Positions 42,730-52,381 are shown, counted from the first letter of the stretch. The stretch: 54,184 nucleotides of DNA from Hyphomicrobiales bacterium (GCA_900469445.1 UBXM01000012.1:1-54184), one strand, 5' to 3'. Notes: generated by a model not told the origin, from the sequence alone. Program-made: numbers and translations.

Positions 42730-43788
42730 ATGAGCATTTCCCAAACCACCGAGACCCATGCCCCACCATCAAAACTGCTAACGGGCGGCAAGAAACTGGC
42801 CACATCCTTCGTGGTGATCCTGACGACGCTGCTCGGGCTTCTCGTCATCACCTTCGTGGTCGGGCGCATGGTACCGGCCGATCCGGTCATTGCCGTCATC
42901 GGCGATCAGGCGGATCAGGCGACCTATGATCGCGTCTATAAGGAAATGGGGCTGGACAGGCCGCTTTACGTGCAGTTCGGTAATTATCTGAGCGATGTCG
43001 TCCAGCTGGATTTCGGCCAGTCGATCGTCACCAAAAAGCCGGTTGCCGAGGATCTGGCGCGCGTTTTCCCGGCAACCATGGAGCTGGCGACGCTCGCCAC
43101 GCTGATCGGCGCCTGCTTCGGCATTCCGCTCGGCGTCATTGCCGCGGTCCACAAGGGCACATGGATCGACCATACCGCTCGCGTGGTCGGCCTGCTTGGT
43201 TATTCGACGCCGATCTTCTGGCTTGGCACGATCGTGATCCTCGTCTTCTACGCCCATTTCGGCCTCATCCCGCCGGGGGGCCGCATCTATGTCTATGACG
43301 AGGGCCTGGTTCAGGCGCGCACCAATTCGATCATCATCGATTCCATTCTGGCCGGCCAGTGGCAGGTGTTCTGGAGCGCGATCCACCACCTCATCACGCC
43401 CGCTATCATTCTCGGTTATGCGGCCATGGCCTATCTCAGTCGTATGAGCCGCAGCTTCATGCTGGAGCAACTGCGACAGGAATATATCCTGACCGCCCGC
43501 GCCAAGGGACTCGGCCAGCGGCCGATCGTCTGGCGGCACGCCTTCCGCAATATCCGCGTGCAGCTTCTGACAGTGGTGGCCCTCGCCTATTGCGGCCTTC
43601 TCGATGGCACCGTGCTGATCGAGACCGTGTTTGCCTGGCCGGGGCTTGGCCAATACCTCACCTCGGCGCTGTTCGTTTCCGACATGAACGCCGTGCTCGG
43701 CAGCGTGCTTTTGATCGGCATTATTTCGATTGCCATCAACCTGCTTTCCGACATCGTTTATCGCTTCATCGATCCGAGGACCCGGTAA
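42730..43788 (+). CDS. DppB/OppB-type ABC transporter permease
   Basis: A 352-residue permease with about six membrane helices: first TSFVVILTTLLGLLVITFVVG, then DVVQLDFGQSIVTKKPV. The coupling loop EYILTARAKGLGQRPIVW and FAWPGLGQYL are family landmarks. An extra periplasmic segment between helices (GGRIYVYDEGLVQARTN, about 175-200) is longer than in the DppB-type protein at 34019. Start ATG at 42730 with GAGG upstream. Confidence 0.92.
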   Translation: MSISQTTETHAPPSKLLTGGKKLATSFVVILTTLLGLLVITFVVGRMVPADPVIAVIGDQADQATYDRVYKEMGLDRPLYVQFGNYLSDVVQLDFGQSIVTKKPVAEDLARVFPATMELATLATLIGACFGIPLGVIAAVHKGTWIDHTARVVGLLGYSTPIFWLGTIVILVFYAHFGLIPPGGRIYVYDEGLVQARTNSIIIDSILAGQWQVFWSAIHHLITPAIILGYAAMAYLSRMSRSFMLEQLRQEYILTARAKGLGQRPIVWRHAFRNIRVQLLTVVALAYCGLLDGTVLIETVFAWPGLGQYLTSALFVSDMNAVLGSVLLIGIISIAINLLSDIVYRFIDPRTR

Positions 43789-43789
43789 A

Positions 43790-44704
43790 ATGAGTAGATC
43801 CGGCACCTTCTCAAACCTGCACAACTGGCTGATCAGCGAGGATTTTTCCTCCGCCAATCAGGCGCGCTGCCACAAGGCATATCTCGCCTGGCTCAGCCTC
43901 GTCGCCAATCCGCTCGCCTTCGCCGGCTTTGCCGTCGTGGCACTGCTGATCGTGATCGCGGTCTTCGCGCCGCTGATCGCTTCGCATGACCCTTATGCGC
44001 AGGATCTCATGATGGCGTTGCAGGCGCCTTCCGCCGCGCACTGGTTCGGCACCGACGAGTTCGGCCGCGATGTATTCGCCCGCCTCATCTACGGCGCCCG
44101 CACCACGCTTTACATCACAATTCTGGTGACGGTGATCGTCGCCCCGATCGGTTTCGTGATCGGTGCCACTGCCGGTTATCTCGGCGGCTGGGTCGACGTG
44201 GTGCTGATGCGCATTACCGACATCTTTCTGTCCTTCCCGAGCCTCGTCTTAGCGCTTGCCTTTTCGGCAGCACTTGGTCCCGGTATCGAAAACGCGGTCA
44301 TCGCCATCGCGCTCACCGTCTGGCCGCCGATCGCGCGTCTGGCCCGTGCCGAAACGCTGACCTTCCGCCATGCGGATTTCGTGATCGCCGCCGAGCTTCA
44401 AGGCGCGGGTACGGGACGTATCTTGCTGCGCCATATCGTGCCGCTCTGCGCTCCGTCCATCGTCGTGCGTCTCACGCTCAACATGTCGAGCATCATCCTA
44501 ACGGCCGCCGGCCTCGGTTTCCTTGGTCTCGGCGCCCAGCCGCCGATGGCCGAATGGGGTGCGATGGCCGCATCCGGTCGCCAGTACCTGCTCGACGCAT
44601 GGTGGCTGACAACGGTTCCGGGCATCGCGATCCTGACCGTCAGCCTTGCCTTCAACCTGCTCGGCGACGGGCTGCGCGACATCATGGATCCCCGCAATGG
44701 CTAA
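43790..44704 (+). CDS. DppC/OppC-type ABC transporter permease
   Basis: A 304-residue permease with HWFGTDEFGRDVFARLIYGART as its OppC signature and the coupling loop HADFVIAAELQGAGTGRILLR. The ATG at 43790 is 1 nt after the preceding stop (TAA), and its end overlaps the next ATPase gene by 8 bp, so translation of the whole transporter is tightly coupled. Confidence 0.92.
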   Translation: MSRSGTFSNLHNWLISEDFSSANQARCHKAYLAWLSLVANPLAFAGFAVVALLIVIAVFAPLIASHDPYAQDLMMALQAPSAAHWFGTDEFGRDVFARLIYGARTTLYITILVTVIVAPIGFVIGATAGYLGGWVDVVLMRITDIFLSFPSLVLALAFSAALGPGIENAVIAIALTVWPPIARLARAETLTFRHADFVIAAELQGAGTGRILLRHIVPLCAPSIVVRLTLNMSSIILTAAGLGFLGLGAQPPMAEWGAMAASGRQYLLDAWWLTTVPGIAILTVSLAFNLLGDGLRDIMDPRNG

Positions 44705-45545
44705 CACATCCGACACCATCCTGACGGTCGAGAACATGTCCGTCGAGTTCCCGACGCTGTCCGGCGTCACCACCGCCGTGCGCGACGTGTCCTTCACCGT
44801 CGGCCGCGAAAAGATCGGCATCATCGGAGAATCCGGTTCCGGCAAGAGCACGTCCGGCCGCGCCATCATGCGACTGCAGCCACCTCAGGCCATAGTGAAA
44901 GCCAGCCGCATGCAGTTCGAAGACGTCGATCTCATGAAGGCGAGCGAAGAGGAAATGAGGTCCATTCGCGGACGGCGCATCGCCATGATCCTGCAGGACC
45001 CAAAGTATTCGCTGAACCCGGTGATGACCGTGGGCGAGCAGATTTCCGAAACGGTGATCCTGCACGAACGCGCCACGCCACAGGAGGCCCGCCGCCGCAC
45101 GCTTGCCATGCTGGAACGCGTCAATATCCGTGATCCCGAGCGTGTCTTTGACCTCTATCCGCACGAAGTGTCGGGCGGCATGGGCCAGCGCATCATGCTC
45201 TCGATGATGCTGATCGCCCAGCCGTCGCTGATCATCGCCGACGAACCGACCTCCGCGCTCGACGTGACGGTGCGCCAGCAGGTTCTTTCCATTCTCGACG
45301 ACCTTGTGGTGGAGCGGAATATCGGCCTGATTTTCATCAGCCACGATCTCAACCTCGTGCGCAGTTTCTGCGATCGCGTCATCATCATGTATGCGGGCCG
45401 TGTCGTCGAAACGATCGCCGCCGCCGACCTCGATCAGGCGCAACATCCTTATACGCGCGGTCTCCTCAACGCACTGCCAAGCCTCGACCATCCCAAGGAC
45501 AGGCTGGAAGTGCTGCGTCGCGACCCGGCATGGCTGGAGAACTGA
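44697..45545 (+). CDS. ABC transporter ATP-binding protein (DppD/OppD type)
   Basis: A 282-residue ABC ATPase with Walker A GESGSGKST, a Q-loop in ILQDPKYSLNP, signature VSGGMGQRI, Walker B LIIADEPTSALD and switch His in ISHDLN. It is shorter than typical DppD (about 325) because the Cys-rich C-terminal oligopeptide domain is missing. It starts inside the permease gene and is followed by its partner after 2 nt. Confidence 0.9.
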   Translation: MANTSDTILTVENMSVEFPTLSGVTTAVRDVSFTVGREKIGIIGESGSGKSTSGRAIMRLQPPQAIVKASRMQFEDVDLMKASEEEMRSIRGRRIAMILQDPKYSLNPVMTVGEQISETVILHERATPQEARRRTLAMLERVNIRDPERVFDLYPHEVSGGMGQRIMLSMMLIAQPSLIIADEPTSALDVTVRQQVLSILDDLVVERNIGLIFISHDLNLVRSFCDRVIIMYAGRVVETIAAADLDQAQHPYTRGLLNALPSLDHPKDRLEVLRRDPAWLEN

Positions 45546-45547
45546 AC

Positions 45548-46339
45548 ATGTCCATGATCAAGGCCCATCATCTGGCCGTTTCCTACGGCCACGGCGAAAC
45601 AGCCCTCAAGGTTGTCAAGGACGTCTCCTTCGAGGTGCAGAAAGGCGAAACCTTCGGCCTCGTCGGGGAAAGCGGTTGTGGCAAGTCCACCATTCTCGGC
45701 GCGCTTGCCGGCCGCAACAAACAATGGACCGGCTCAATCGAGATCGACGGCGAGGCAATCGGCCAGAAGCGCACTCGTGCGCAGCTGGCGAAACAGCAGC
45801 TGGTGTTTCAGGATCCATTCGGCTCCATCCACCCGCGCCACACGATCGGCCGCACCCTGCTCGAGCCATTGGAAATCCACGGCAAGGACCGCCGGCAGGA
45901 GCGTATCGAAAAGGTGCTGACCGATGTCGGCCTGCCGCTGAACTTCCGTTACCGCTATCCACATCAGCTATCCGGCGGCCAGCGGCAACGCGTGGCGATT
46001 GCCCGCGCCCTAATTCTCGAACCAAAGATCCTGCTGCTGGACGAACCGACCTCTGCCCTCGACGTTTCCATTCAGGCAGAAATCCTCAACCTGCTCAAGG
46101 ACCTGCGGCAGCGCGAGCAACTGACCTATATCCTCGTCAGCCATGATCTGGCAGTCGTTGCGCATCTCTGCGACCGCATAGCGATCATGCAGAGCGGCGC
46201 TTTCGTCGAGGTCGCCACGAAACAGCAACTGCTCGAGAACACGGTTGAACATGCCTATACGCGCATCCTGATGGATGGCAGCCGGGGCTACGTGCCGCGG
46301 CGCCGCAAGGAAGCGGCTACTGTCGCAGCAATTTCCTGA
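45548..46339 (+). CDS. ABC transporter ATP-binding protein (DppF/OppF type)
   Basis: A 263-residue ABC ATPase with Walker A GESGCGKST, signature LSGGQRQRV, Walker B ILLLDEPTSALD and switch His in VSHDLA. Like its partner it lacks the extended Cys-containing C-terminus. ATG at 45548 has GGAG at 45536-45539, inside the previous gene. It forms an asymmetric ATPase pair with the product of 44697-45545. The GH3 gene follows after 51 bp. Confidence 0.9.
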   Translation: MSMIKAHHLAVSYGHGETALKVVKDVSFEVQKGETFGLVGESGCGKSTILGALAGRNKQWTGSIEIDGEAIGQKRTRAQLAKQQLVFQDPFGSIHPRHTIGRTLLEPLEIHGKDRRQERIEKVLTDVGLPLNFRYRYPHQLSGGQRQRVAIARALILEPKILLLDEPTSALDVSIQAEILNLLKDLRQREQLTYILVSHDLAVVAHLCDRIAIMQSGAFVEVATKQQLLENTVEHAYTRILMDGSRGYVPRRRKEAATVAAIS

Positions 46340-46390
46340 CATTTGCGCAATCGCCACCATAGCCCTGATCCGAACGCCGGAACATCGACC

Positions 46391-48760
46391 ATGCCGCATC
46401 TCTACAAGGACCCGTCCCAGCCAATCGAACGACGCGTCAGCGACCTTCTCAGCCGCATGACGCTGGAGGAAAAGATCGCGCAAATGCACGCGCTGTGGCT
46501 GATCCTTTCTCCCGACGGGAACCATCAGGTCCGCACCGACGAGTTTACCGGTGCGAGCGACCCCGCCACGCTCACCCGCCTCCTGTCGCGCGGCCTTGGC
46601 CAGATCACTCGGCCACTCGGCAGTCGCGCGATCGATCCCGCCGATGGCGTGAAGGCGCTCAACAGCCTGCAAAAATTTCTCTGCGAGGAAACCCGGCTCG
46701 GCATTCCGGTAATGTCGCATGAGGAATGCCTGTCGGGCCTGATGATCCGCGGTGCCACGCTGTTCCCTTCGTCGCTCGCCTATGGCGCGACCTGGAACCC
46801 GGATCTGATCGAGGCTGTTGGCCGGGTGATCGGCGACGAAGCCCGGTCGGTCGGCTGCCATCAGGGACTTGCGCCAGTGCTCGATGTTGCGCGCGATGCC
46901 CGCTGGGGCCGGACGGAGGAAACATTCGGCGAGGATCCCTATCTCGTCGGCCTGCTGGCCACCCGTTATGTGCAGGGACTGCAGGGCGAGAAGCGCGATT
47001 TTCTGGCGACGCTGAAACATTATGCCGGCCACTCGCTTTCCGAAGGCGGTCGTAACCATGCGCCGGTCAATCTCGGCTGGCGGGAACTTTACGACACGTT
47101 TCTCCTGCCCTTCGAAATGGCGGTGCGGCTGGGCAATGCCGGTTCGGTCATGCCGGCCTATCACGATATCGATGGAGAACCCTGCCATTCGTCGCATCGG
47201 CTCCTGACCGAATTGCTGCGCGATCAATGGGGTTTCGACGGGCTGATCGTTGCCGACTATATCGGCATCAGCCTTCTCTATCAGCATCACGGCGTGGCGA
47301 CCGGTCAGGCCGATGCCGCAGCTCTTGCCTTCAGGGCCGGGCTCGATGTCGAACTTCCCGGTGACGATTGCGCCCGGCATCTGGAAACTGCGATTGCCAA
47401 AGGCCTGATCGACATGCCGACGATCGATGCGATCGTGACGCGTTCTCTCACCGAAAAAATGCGGATCGGCCTGTTCGAGCGCCCCTACGCCGATGAAGGT
47501 GCAATCCGCATGCAATCGTCCGAGGCGGTCGATCTGGCACGCGAGGTGGCGGAACAATCCATCGTCATTCTCGACAATGACGGCATCCTGCCACTAAAGC
47601 CCGAGGCAAGGATCGCGCTGATTGGCCCGACGGCGGATGATCCGCTTGCGCTTCTCGGCGATTATTCCTTCCCCGTCCATCTGATCATGAAGGACGAAAA
47701 CGAGGATACCCGCAACGTCATCACACCCCGCGCAGCCTTCGAGGCCCGTTGTGGCGCGGCCAATGTCACCTATGCCAAGGGCTGCCACATTCTGGAAGAA
47801 CGCCGTTTCGGCGCGCCGGTCTTTCCTGGCGATGTCAATGACAGCACCAGCCTCGATCAGGCCTCCTCGCTCTCTACACGGCTCGACCTCATTGCCGATG
47901 CTGTGGCGGCAGCGAAGACTGCAGATGTCGCTGTGGTCTGCGTCGGCGATCTTTCCGGCATTTTCCAGACCGGCACGGTTGGCGAAGGTTCCGATGTCGA
48001 TAGCCTGCAATTACCGGGCGTTCAGCAGCAGCTTCTCGATGCGATCGTCGCCACCGGAACCCCGACTGTCGTCGTCATCGCCTCCGGCAGGCCCTATAAT
48101 CTTGGTGGTCTGGAGAAGCAGGTTTCAGCGCAGGTCATGGCATTTTTCGGCGGTCAGGAAGCCGGACCGGCACTGCTGAACGTGCTGACCGGCGCCACCG
48201 AACCATCCGGCCGCTTGACCATTTCTGTCCCACGCAGTGCGGGCGCCGCACCCTATTTCTACAATCACAAGCTCAAGAGTTCCGGCACGCCGATCGCTCG
48301 CCATTTCGGTAGCCAATATCCATTTGGCCATGGCCTGAGCTATACCAGTTTCGCCTACGAGGATTTTGCTGTAGCGGCGCAGGACGTGGAGATCGTTGAT
48401 GGGATAATTTCGGCGAGTTTCACCGTTCGGAATACCGGTGATCGTAAAGGGATCTCCGTTCCCCAGCTCTACACACGCCAAAAGCTGACCTCAGTGGTAA
48501 GGCCCATCAAGGAACTGCGCGCCTTCGCGCGGATCGAACTGGCATCGGGCGAAGCAAAGCGGGTGACATTCCAGGTTCCGACCGACATGCTCGCGTTTTC
48601 TGGCGGCGATATGCTGCGAGCCGTAGAACGTGGCACTATCGATTTGATGCTAGGAGAATCTAGTTCCGAAATTCTGAGTCACAGCCACGTAAACCTTGTT
48701 GGACACCGTCGTATCCTCGACGAGAAATGGCGGATGACGAGCACGACTGTTTTTAACTAG
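46391..48760 (+). CDS. Cytoplasmic GH3 beta-glycosidase
   Basis: A 789-residue glycoside hydrolase family 3 enzyme. The N-terminal TIM barrel (about residues 15-330) carries the nucleophile Asp289 in GLIVADYIGIS and the substrate-binding KHYAGHSLSEGGRNHAP region. It is followed by the alpha/beta sandwich domain (to about 650) and a fibronectin-III-like C-terminal domain (VRNTGDRKGISVPQLY). No signal peptide, so it acts on imported oligosaccharides. ATG at 46391 is chosen over an upstream ATG at 46343. Specificity (beta-glucosidase, beta-xylosidase or other) cannot be read from sequence. Last gene of the GntR-controlled operon. Confidence 0.9.
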   Translation: MPHLYKDPSQPIERRVSDLLSRMTLEEKIAQMHALWLILSPDGNHQVRTDEFTGASDPATLTRLLSRGLGQITRPLGSRAIDPADGVKALNSLQKFLCEETRLGIPVMSHEECLSGLMIRGATLFPSSLAYGATWNPDLIEAVGRVIGDEARSVGCHQGLAPVLDVARDARWGRTEETFGEDPYLVGLLATRYVQGLQGEKRDFLATLKHYAGHSLSEGGRNHAPVNLGWRELYDTFLLPFEMAVRLGNAGSVMPAYHDIDGEPCHSSHRLLTELLRDQWGFDGLIVADYIGISLLYQHHGVATGQADAAALAFRAGLDVELPGDDCARHLETAIAKGLIDMPTIDAIVTRSLTEKMRIGLFERPYADEGAIRMQSSEAVDLAREVAEQSIVILDNDGILPLKPEARIALIGPTADDPLALLGDYSFPVHLIMKDENEDTRNVITPRAAFEARCGAANVTYAKGCHILEERRFGAPVFPGDVNDSTSLDQASSLSTRLDLIADAVAAAKTADVAVVCVGDLSGIFQTGTVGEGSDVDSLQLPGVQQQLLDAIVATGTPTVVVIASGRPYNLGGLEKQVSAQVMAFFGGQEAGPALLNVLTGATEPSGRLTISVPRSAGAAPYFYNHKLKSSGTPIARHFGSQYPFGHGLSYTSFAYEDFAVAAQDVEIVDGIISASFTVRNTGDRKGISVPQLYTRQKLTSVVRPIKELRAFARIELASGEAKRVTFQVPTDMLAFSGGDMLRAVERGTIDLMLGESSSEILSHSHVNLVGHRRILDEKWRMTSTTVFN

Positions 48761-49073
48761 GTGGTCTTGAGCGGAATCGACCATCGACTTGCACATCAGA
48801 TCCTCTAAGAACTAAAATTTAGATCCCTTAAGCGCGCCGATCGGGAGCGACATACGCTGCTATTTTAAAACTCACGCACACGGATCCGCAACCAAAGACG
48901 TGATGCGTAAGAAACATGCAAAAGCCCTCACCGGTTTAGCTACTGAAGTTCCCATGTTTACTTAAGAATGGCTGACACGTGACGCAACGCATCGAAGAGA
49001 AATGACAAAGTCGCCGTTCGTTTGGAACAATTTCTCGGCGTCGGCCTGCCGACGCGGCATCAGAAAACAGCAG
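48761..49073. other. Intergenic region between convergent genes with a strong hairpin
   Basis: A 313-bp AT-richer region with no supported gene. GCGTCGGC (49038-49045) and GCCGACGC (49048-49055) form a perfect 8-bp inverted repeat 18 bp beyond the EamA stop on the minus strand. It could end that operon's transcript, though no T run follows. A short minus-strand open frame overlapping it lacks coding support. Confidence 0.45.
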
Positions 49074-49964
49074 TCATCTCCACCTACGCTCCGTCCAGGC
49101 CGAGCCCTGTAGCGCAACAAGAATGACGACGACGCCGATGACCACGCGCGGTTCCGGCACTTCGTCGAAGAAGACATAGCCGGTGACAGTGACGCAGACG
49201 ATGGAGAGATAGCCTATCGGGGCAAGGACGCTCGCATCGGCAATGCGGTAGGCGCGCAGGAAGCAATACTGACCGAGTTGGGCGAGGAAGCCTATACCGA
49301 GAAGCGGCGGCCAGTCGAAGGTAGCAACCGGCTGCCAGGTCAAGACGGCGGGCACGGCGGTGATCGCGGCCAGACCCACCGTGTAGAAGACCATCATGAC
49401 CGTGGTGTTCTCGTCCCTCAGCGCGCGGGTCTGGATGATCGCCAGGGAACCGAAGGTAACGGACACCAGAACGACGAGGACGCCAACCTCAAAACTCGAC
49501 GTGCCGGGTGCCATGACGATCAGCACGCCCACAAAGGCGAAGACGGCGCCGAGCCAACGGATTCGGCTGACAATTTCACCGAGAAACGCCACTGCCATGA
49601 CCATGGTGACCAGGGGGCGGGAAAAACCGACTGCATTGACCATCGCCAGCGGCAGCATGGTGATCGCGAGAAAATTACTCGTCAATGCGATCGCGTTGCA
49701 GGAAATCCGGAAGATGTTGCGCCACGGATGCTTGATCTGCGTCATCGCCACCCTGTGATGCCAGATGAGCGGCAGGATGAAAGCGAGCCCGATCATCGCG
49801 CGGATGAACACGAGCTGGAAGGCGGGATAGGTCAGGCCCTGCGCCTTGACCAGCGCGGTCATGCCGCCCGAGACCAGCACCATGTCGACCAGTAGCCAGC
49901 CGACCGCAGCGCGCGTGTTTGACGTCGCGAGCGTTTCGGCCTGAGGCGTTGGTCCTTCGCTCAC
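49074..49964 (-). CDS. EamA (DMT superfamily) transporter
   Basis: A 296-residue drug/metabolite-family transporter with about ten membrane helices in two EamA repeats (roughly residues 20-150 and 160-290). The start is GTG at 49964, overlapping the stop of the PIG-L gene (GTGA), so the two are translationally coupled. EamA proteins usually export or import small metabolites by proton or exchange coupling. The coupling to a deacetylase suggests movement of its substrate or product, for example release of a deacetylated sugar or acetate. No ligand can be read from sequence. Confidence 0.85.
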   Translation of the reverse strand: MSEGPTPQAETLATSNTRAAVGWLLVDMVLVSGGMTALVKAQGLTYPAFQLVFIRAMIGLAFILPLIWHHRVAMTQIKHPWRNIFRISCNAIALTSNFLAITMLPLAMVNAVGFSRPLVTMVMAVAFLGEIVSRIRWLGAVFAFVGVLIVMAPGTSSFEVGVLVVLVSVTFGSLAIIQTRALRDENTTVMMVFYTVGLAAITAVPAVLTWQPVATFDWPPLLGIGFLAQLGQYCFLRAYRIADASVLAPIGYLSIVCVTVTGYVFFDEVPEPRVVIGVVVILVALQGSAWTERRWR

Positions 49965-52363
49965 GCCGGCTGCAGCAGGTTGGCCATGAGGCGGAAGGCA
50001 CCGGGAACCAGCTTGTCCATCTGGTGATGCAGCACGAGGCTGGTATGGGTATGGCGGCCCCTGCCGATTGCGGCGGAGATCAAAGCCCCCTTCAGCGGCT
50101 GCTCGTTAATGTCGTGCATGGCAAGAAGTGGCTCATAGGCGTCGTCCCAGCAGGCGGAGAAATAGAGCCCGCGTTCCTTGTTCCACCCCTGCCAGTCCTC
50201 CGAGCCAATTAGATTGGGGCCTCGCAGCAGAGGATGATCGGGCGCAAGAATTGTGACCTCGGCGGCAGGATCAGTCACGCGCCAGCGAACCGATGGAGAG
50301 CCAACCTCGATCCGCCTGACCGGCGTCACGTGAGGATCCCAACCGTCGGTCGGTCGGTGATAGAGCGTGACGAGATGACCTCCCTCCTCCACGAAGCGGT
50401 GCAGCAGCGTGGTGGCCAACGCAAGATCAGGCCGAAGACCGAAAGCGAAGATGCCGACGACTATCGTCGTATATTGCGACAAATCGCCTGCCAGGGCCTT
50501 CGCATCGAGTTCGGTCACATCCGCGCCCATGCGCGAAAGCCAAAGCCCGACGCGGTCCGCTCCTCCGCCGACATAGCCCACACGAGCATCCTTCGGCAGG
50601 GTGAGATCGAGAGAAAGGATGTTGAGGGCAGCAGGCGTCCGGAAGGACGTACGGCCGATATGCGGATAAGCGATCGGCATTACGTCGTATGCCAGGTGAC
50701 CGGCGACGCGCGCCTTCAACTCGACAAGGCCTTCAGGGGCAAGCCCGGTGCTGGACACCGTCCAACCATCCACAGTCTCTTTCAATGTCCAGCCGGACGG
50801 CACCTCAAAAGTGACAGGCGAAGGAGATCCAGAAACAAATACCTCGATGGGCCGTTCCGCCGCTTGTGAGCCGGAAGCGACAAGCAGGGCATCGGGCAGG
50901 AGCCTCACCGACTGGGCAGGCGCCACCGCAAAAGGCTCTTCGAGGTCGAACCGGCCACGCGCGAGACGGCCGCCGATCTGCGCGGAAATCTCGACTGAGG
51001 CGTGGCCGTTTCCGCCCAGCGACGACCAGCCGGGCAGATAGGCGGGGGAAAGTGGCACAGCTGGCGCGGCCGAAAGTGAATGAACCAGTGTCTCGTCATG
51101 CGATGGCAGGGAGGCAGACACACCGTCGGGAAGAACGGGAGTGACAGTAACCGAACGGCTTCCAGCGCCTTCGCCCAGATCCACGGTCAACGTCGCAGTG
51201 CCCCCGGCGGTGATGACGGGAGGATCGGCATAAGCTCGCTCGAAGATCGAGGCTGCCTCCAGGAGCGCATAGTCGACTTCGACACGCTTGCGTTCGATGC
51301 GATGGCCATGCAGCACGAAGAAATCGGCCGGCGCGCTGGTCGCCGCGGTCTCCAGCCAGCCAGCTGCCTCGACGAGCGCGTTCATCACCGCCTGACCATC
51401 AGGAAAGGCGGCCAAGGCAGCGGTTATCGCCCGGTCGGCGGAACGCAGGGCTTCTGCGGTACTCGCCGGGAGATCGCGGAATTCGGACAGGATGGCGAGC
51501 GATGCGGGAAGGTCCTGCAGAACAGACTGTTCCACGGCGGTGCCCGCCGCCGACAGCTTGAGATGCAATGGCCAGGCGCTCGTTGCACGCTTGGGCCAAT
51601 ATCCCATGCCTTGGGAGGCATGATAATATCGCGACCATTCGCCGATCCTGCCGTATTCGGCGCCCGTTGCTGGATCGCGGCCTTCGGCCAGCGCCGTAAC
51701 GGTTGCGTCGGGCGGCGGCATCTCGTCGTCATAGGTATCGCCACCGCCGGACCATGCCGGCAAATAGTATTTCGAGACCGTCCAAGGCGTGAGCCCCTCG
51801 GCGAAATGCTCCGGGTAGGCAGCCGGATCGGCAGCCATCGCGACCGCTCTTTCAGCGGCTCTGGTCATGGCGCGGTGATGCCCGTGTTGGCCCGGAACAT
51901 CGAGAAAGGTGGGAATAACGATATCCGGGCGCTCCGCGCGATAGGCACGAACGAGCCGTTCCGTTATGCGTTGCTCTCCCCAACGGCTGAAGGTCGCATC
52001 GCCATCCTTCGAGAAACCAAAATCGTGCACCGGATCGGCCGGGCCGTGACCGAGCCATGAGACGTCCGCATCGAGCACACGGGCTGCCGCCTCTAACTCC
52101 CGAGATCGCAGCACACCGAGCGGCCCCAACCGCTCCGGACCAAGCGCGTTCTGCCCGCCCTCTCCCCGCGTCGAGCAGGCAATGACGACGCGCATACCGA
52201 GCCCGAGCCGGAACCAGGCCAGCATGCCGTTCTGCTCGTCATCAGGATGCGCGCCCGTGTTCATCATGGTGACGGTCGACTTCAGGCGCGACAGCTTGCG
52301 ATGAAGGCGCACGAGGTACGGGGCCGCCATATGCCTTTCGATACGCTCCCGGGCGGTCAGCAT
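49961..52363 (-). CDS. 800-residue PIG-L-family deacetylase with C-terminal amidotransferase-like domain
   Basis: The N-terminal 250 residues form a LmbE/PIG-L zinc deacetylase: AHPDDE (residues 38-43) supplies the Asp base and metal ligands, and HGHHRA (about 157-162) the third ligand. The middle (about 330-590) is beta-rich with NEW3/Ig-like repeats. The last 200 residues (VGYVGGGADRVGLWLSRMGADV, VEEGGHLVTLYHRP) resemble ThuA/class I amidotransferase-like folds. No signal peptide. GGAG lies 7 nt before the ATG at 52363; the ROK gene is 18 nt upstream. It probably deacetylates an N-acetyl-amino sugar or glycoconjugate. At 800 residues it far exceeds typical PIG-L enzymes (220-300). Confidence 0.82.
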   Translation of the reverse strand: MLTARERIERHMAAPYLVRLHRKLSRLKSTVTMMNTGAHPDDEQNGMLAWFRLGLGMRVVIACSTRGEGGQNALGPERLGPLGVLRSRELEAAARVLDADVSWLGHGPADPVHDFGFSKDGDATFSRWGEQRITERLVRAYRAERPDIVIPTFLDVPGQHGHHRAMTRAAERAVAMAADPAAYPEHFAEGLTPWTVSKYYLPAWSGGGDTYDDEMPPPDATVTALAEGRDPATGAEYGRIGEWSRYYHASQGMGYWPKRATSAWPLHLKLSAAGTAVEQSVLQDLPASLAILSEFRDLPASTAEALRSADRAITAALAAFPDGQAVMNALVEAAGWLETAATSAPADFFVLHGHRIERKRVEVDYALLEAASIFERAYADPPVITAGGTATLTVDLGEGAGSRSVTVTPVLPDGVSASLPSHDETLVHSLSAAPAVPLSPAYLPGWSSLGGNGHASVEISAQIGGRLARGRFDLEEPFAVAPAQSVRLLPDALLVASGSQAAERPIEVFVSGSPSPVTFEVPSGWTLKETVDGWTVSSTGLAPEGLVELKARVAGHLAYDVMPIAYPHIGRTSFRTPAALNILSLDLTLPKDARVGYVGGGADRVGLWLSRMGADVTELDAKALAGDLSQYTTIVVGIFAFGLRPDLALATTLLHRFVEEGGHLVTLYHRPTDGWDPHVTPVRRIEVGSPSVRWRVTDPAAEVTILAPDHPLLRGPNLIGSEDWQGWNKERGLYFSACWDDAYEPLLAMHDINEQPLKGALISAAIGRGRHTHTSLVLHHQMDKLVPGAFRLMANLLQPA

Positions 52364-52381
52364 GAACTATCTCCAATCAGG

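Noticed and set aside
51080..52060. 326-residue plus-strand open frame opposite the PIG-L gene
   Set aside because: No ribosome site, low-complexity composition, and it would disrupt the intact ROK/PIG-L/EamA operon.
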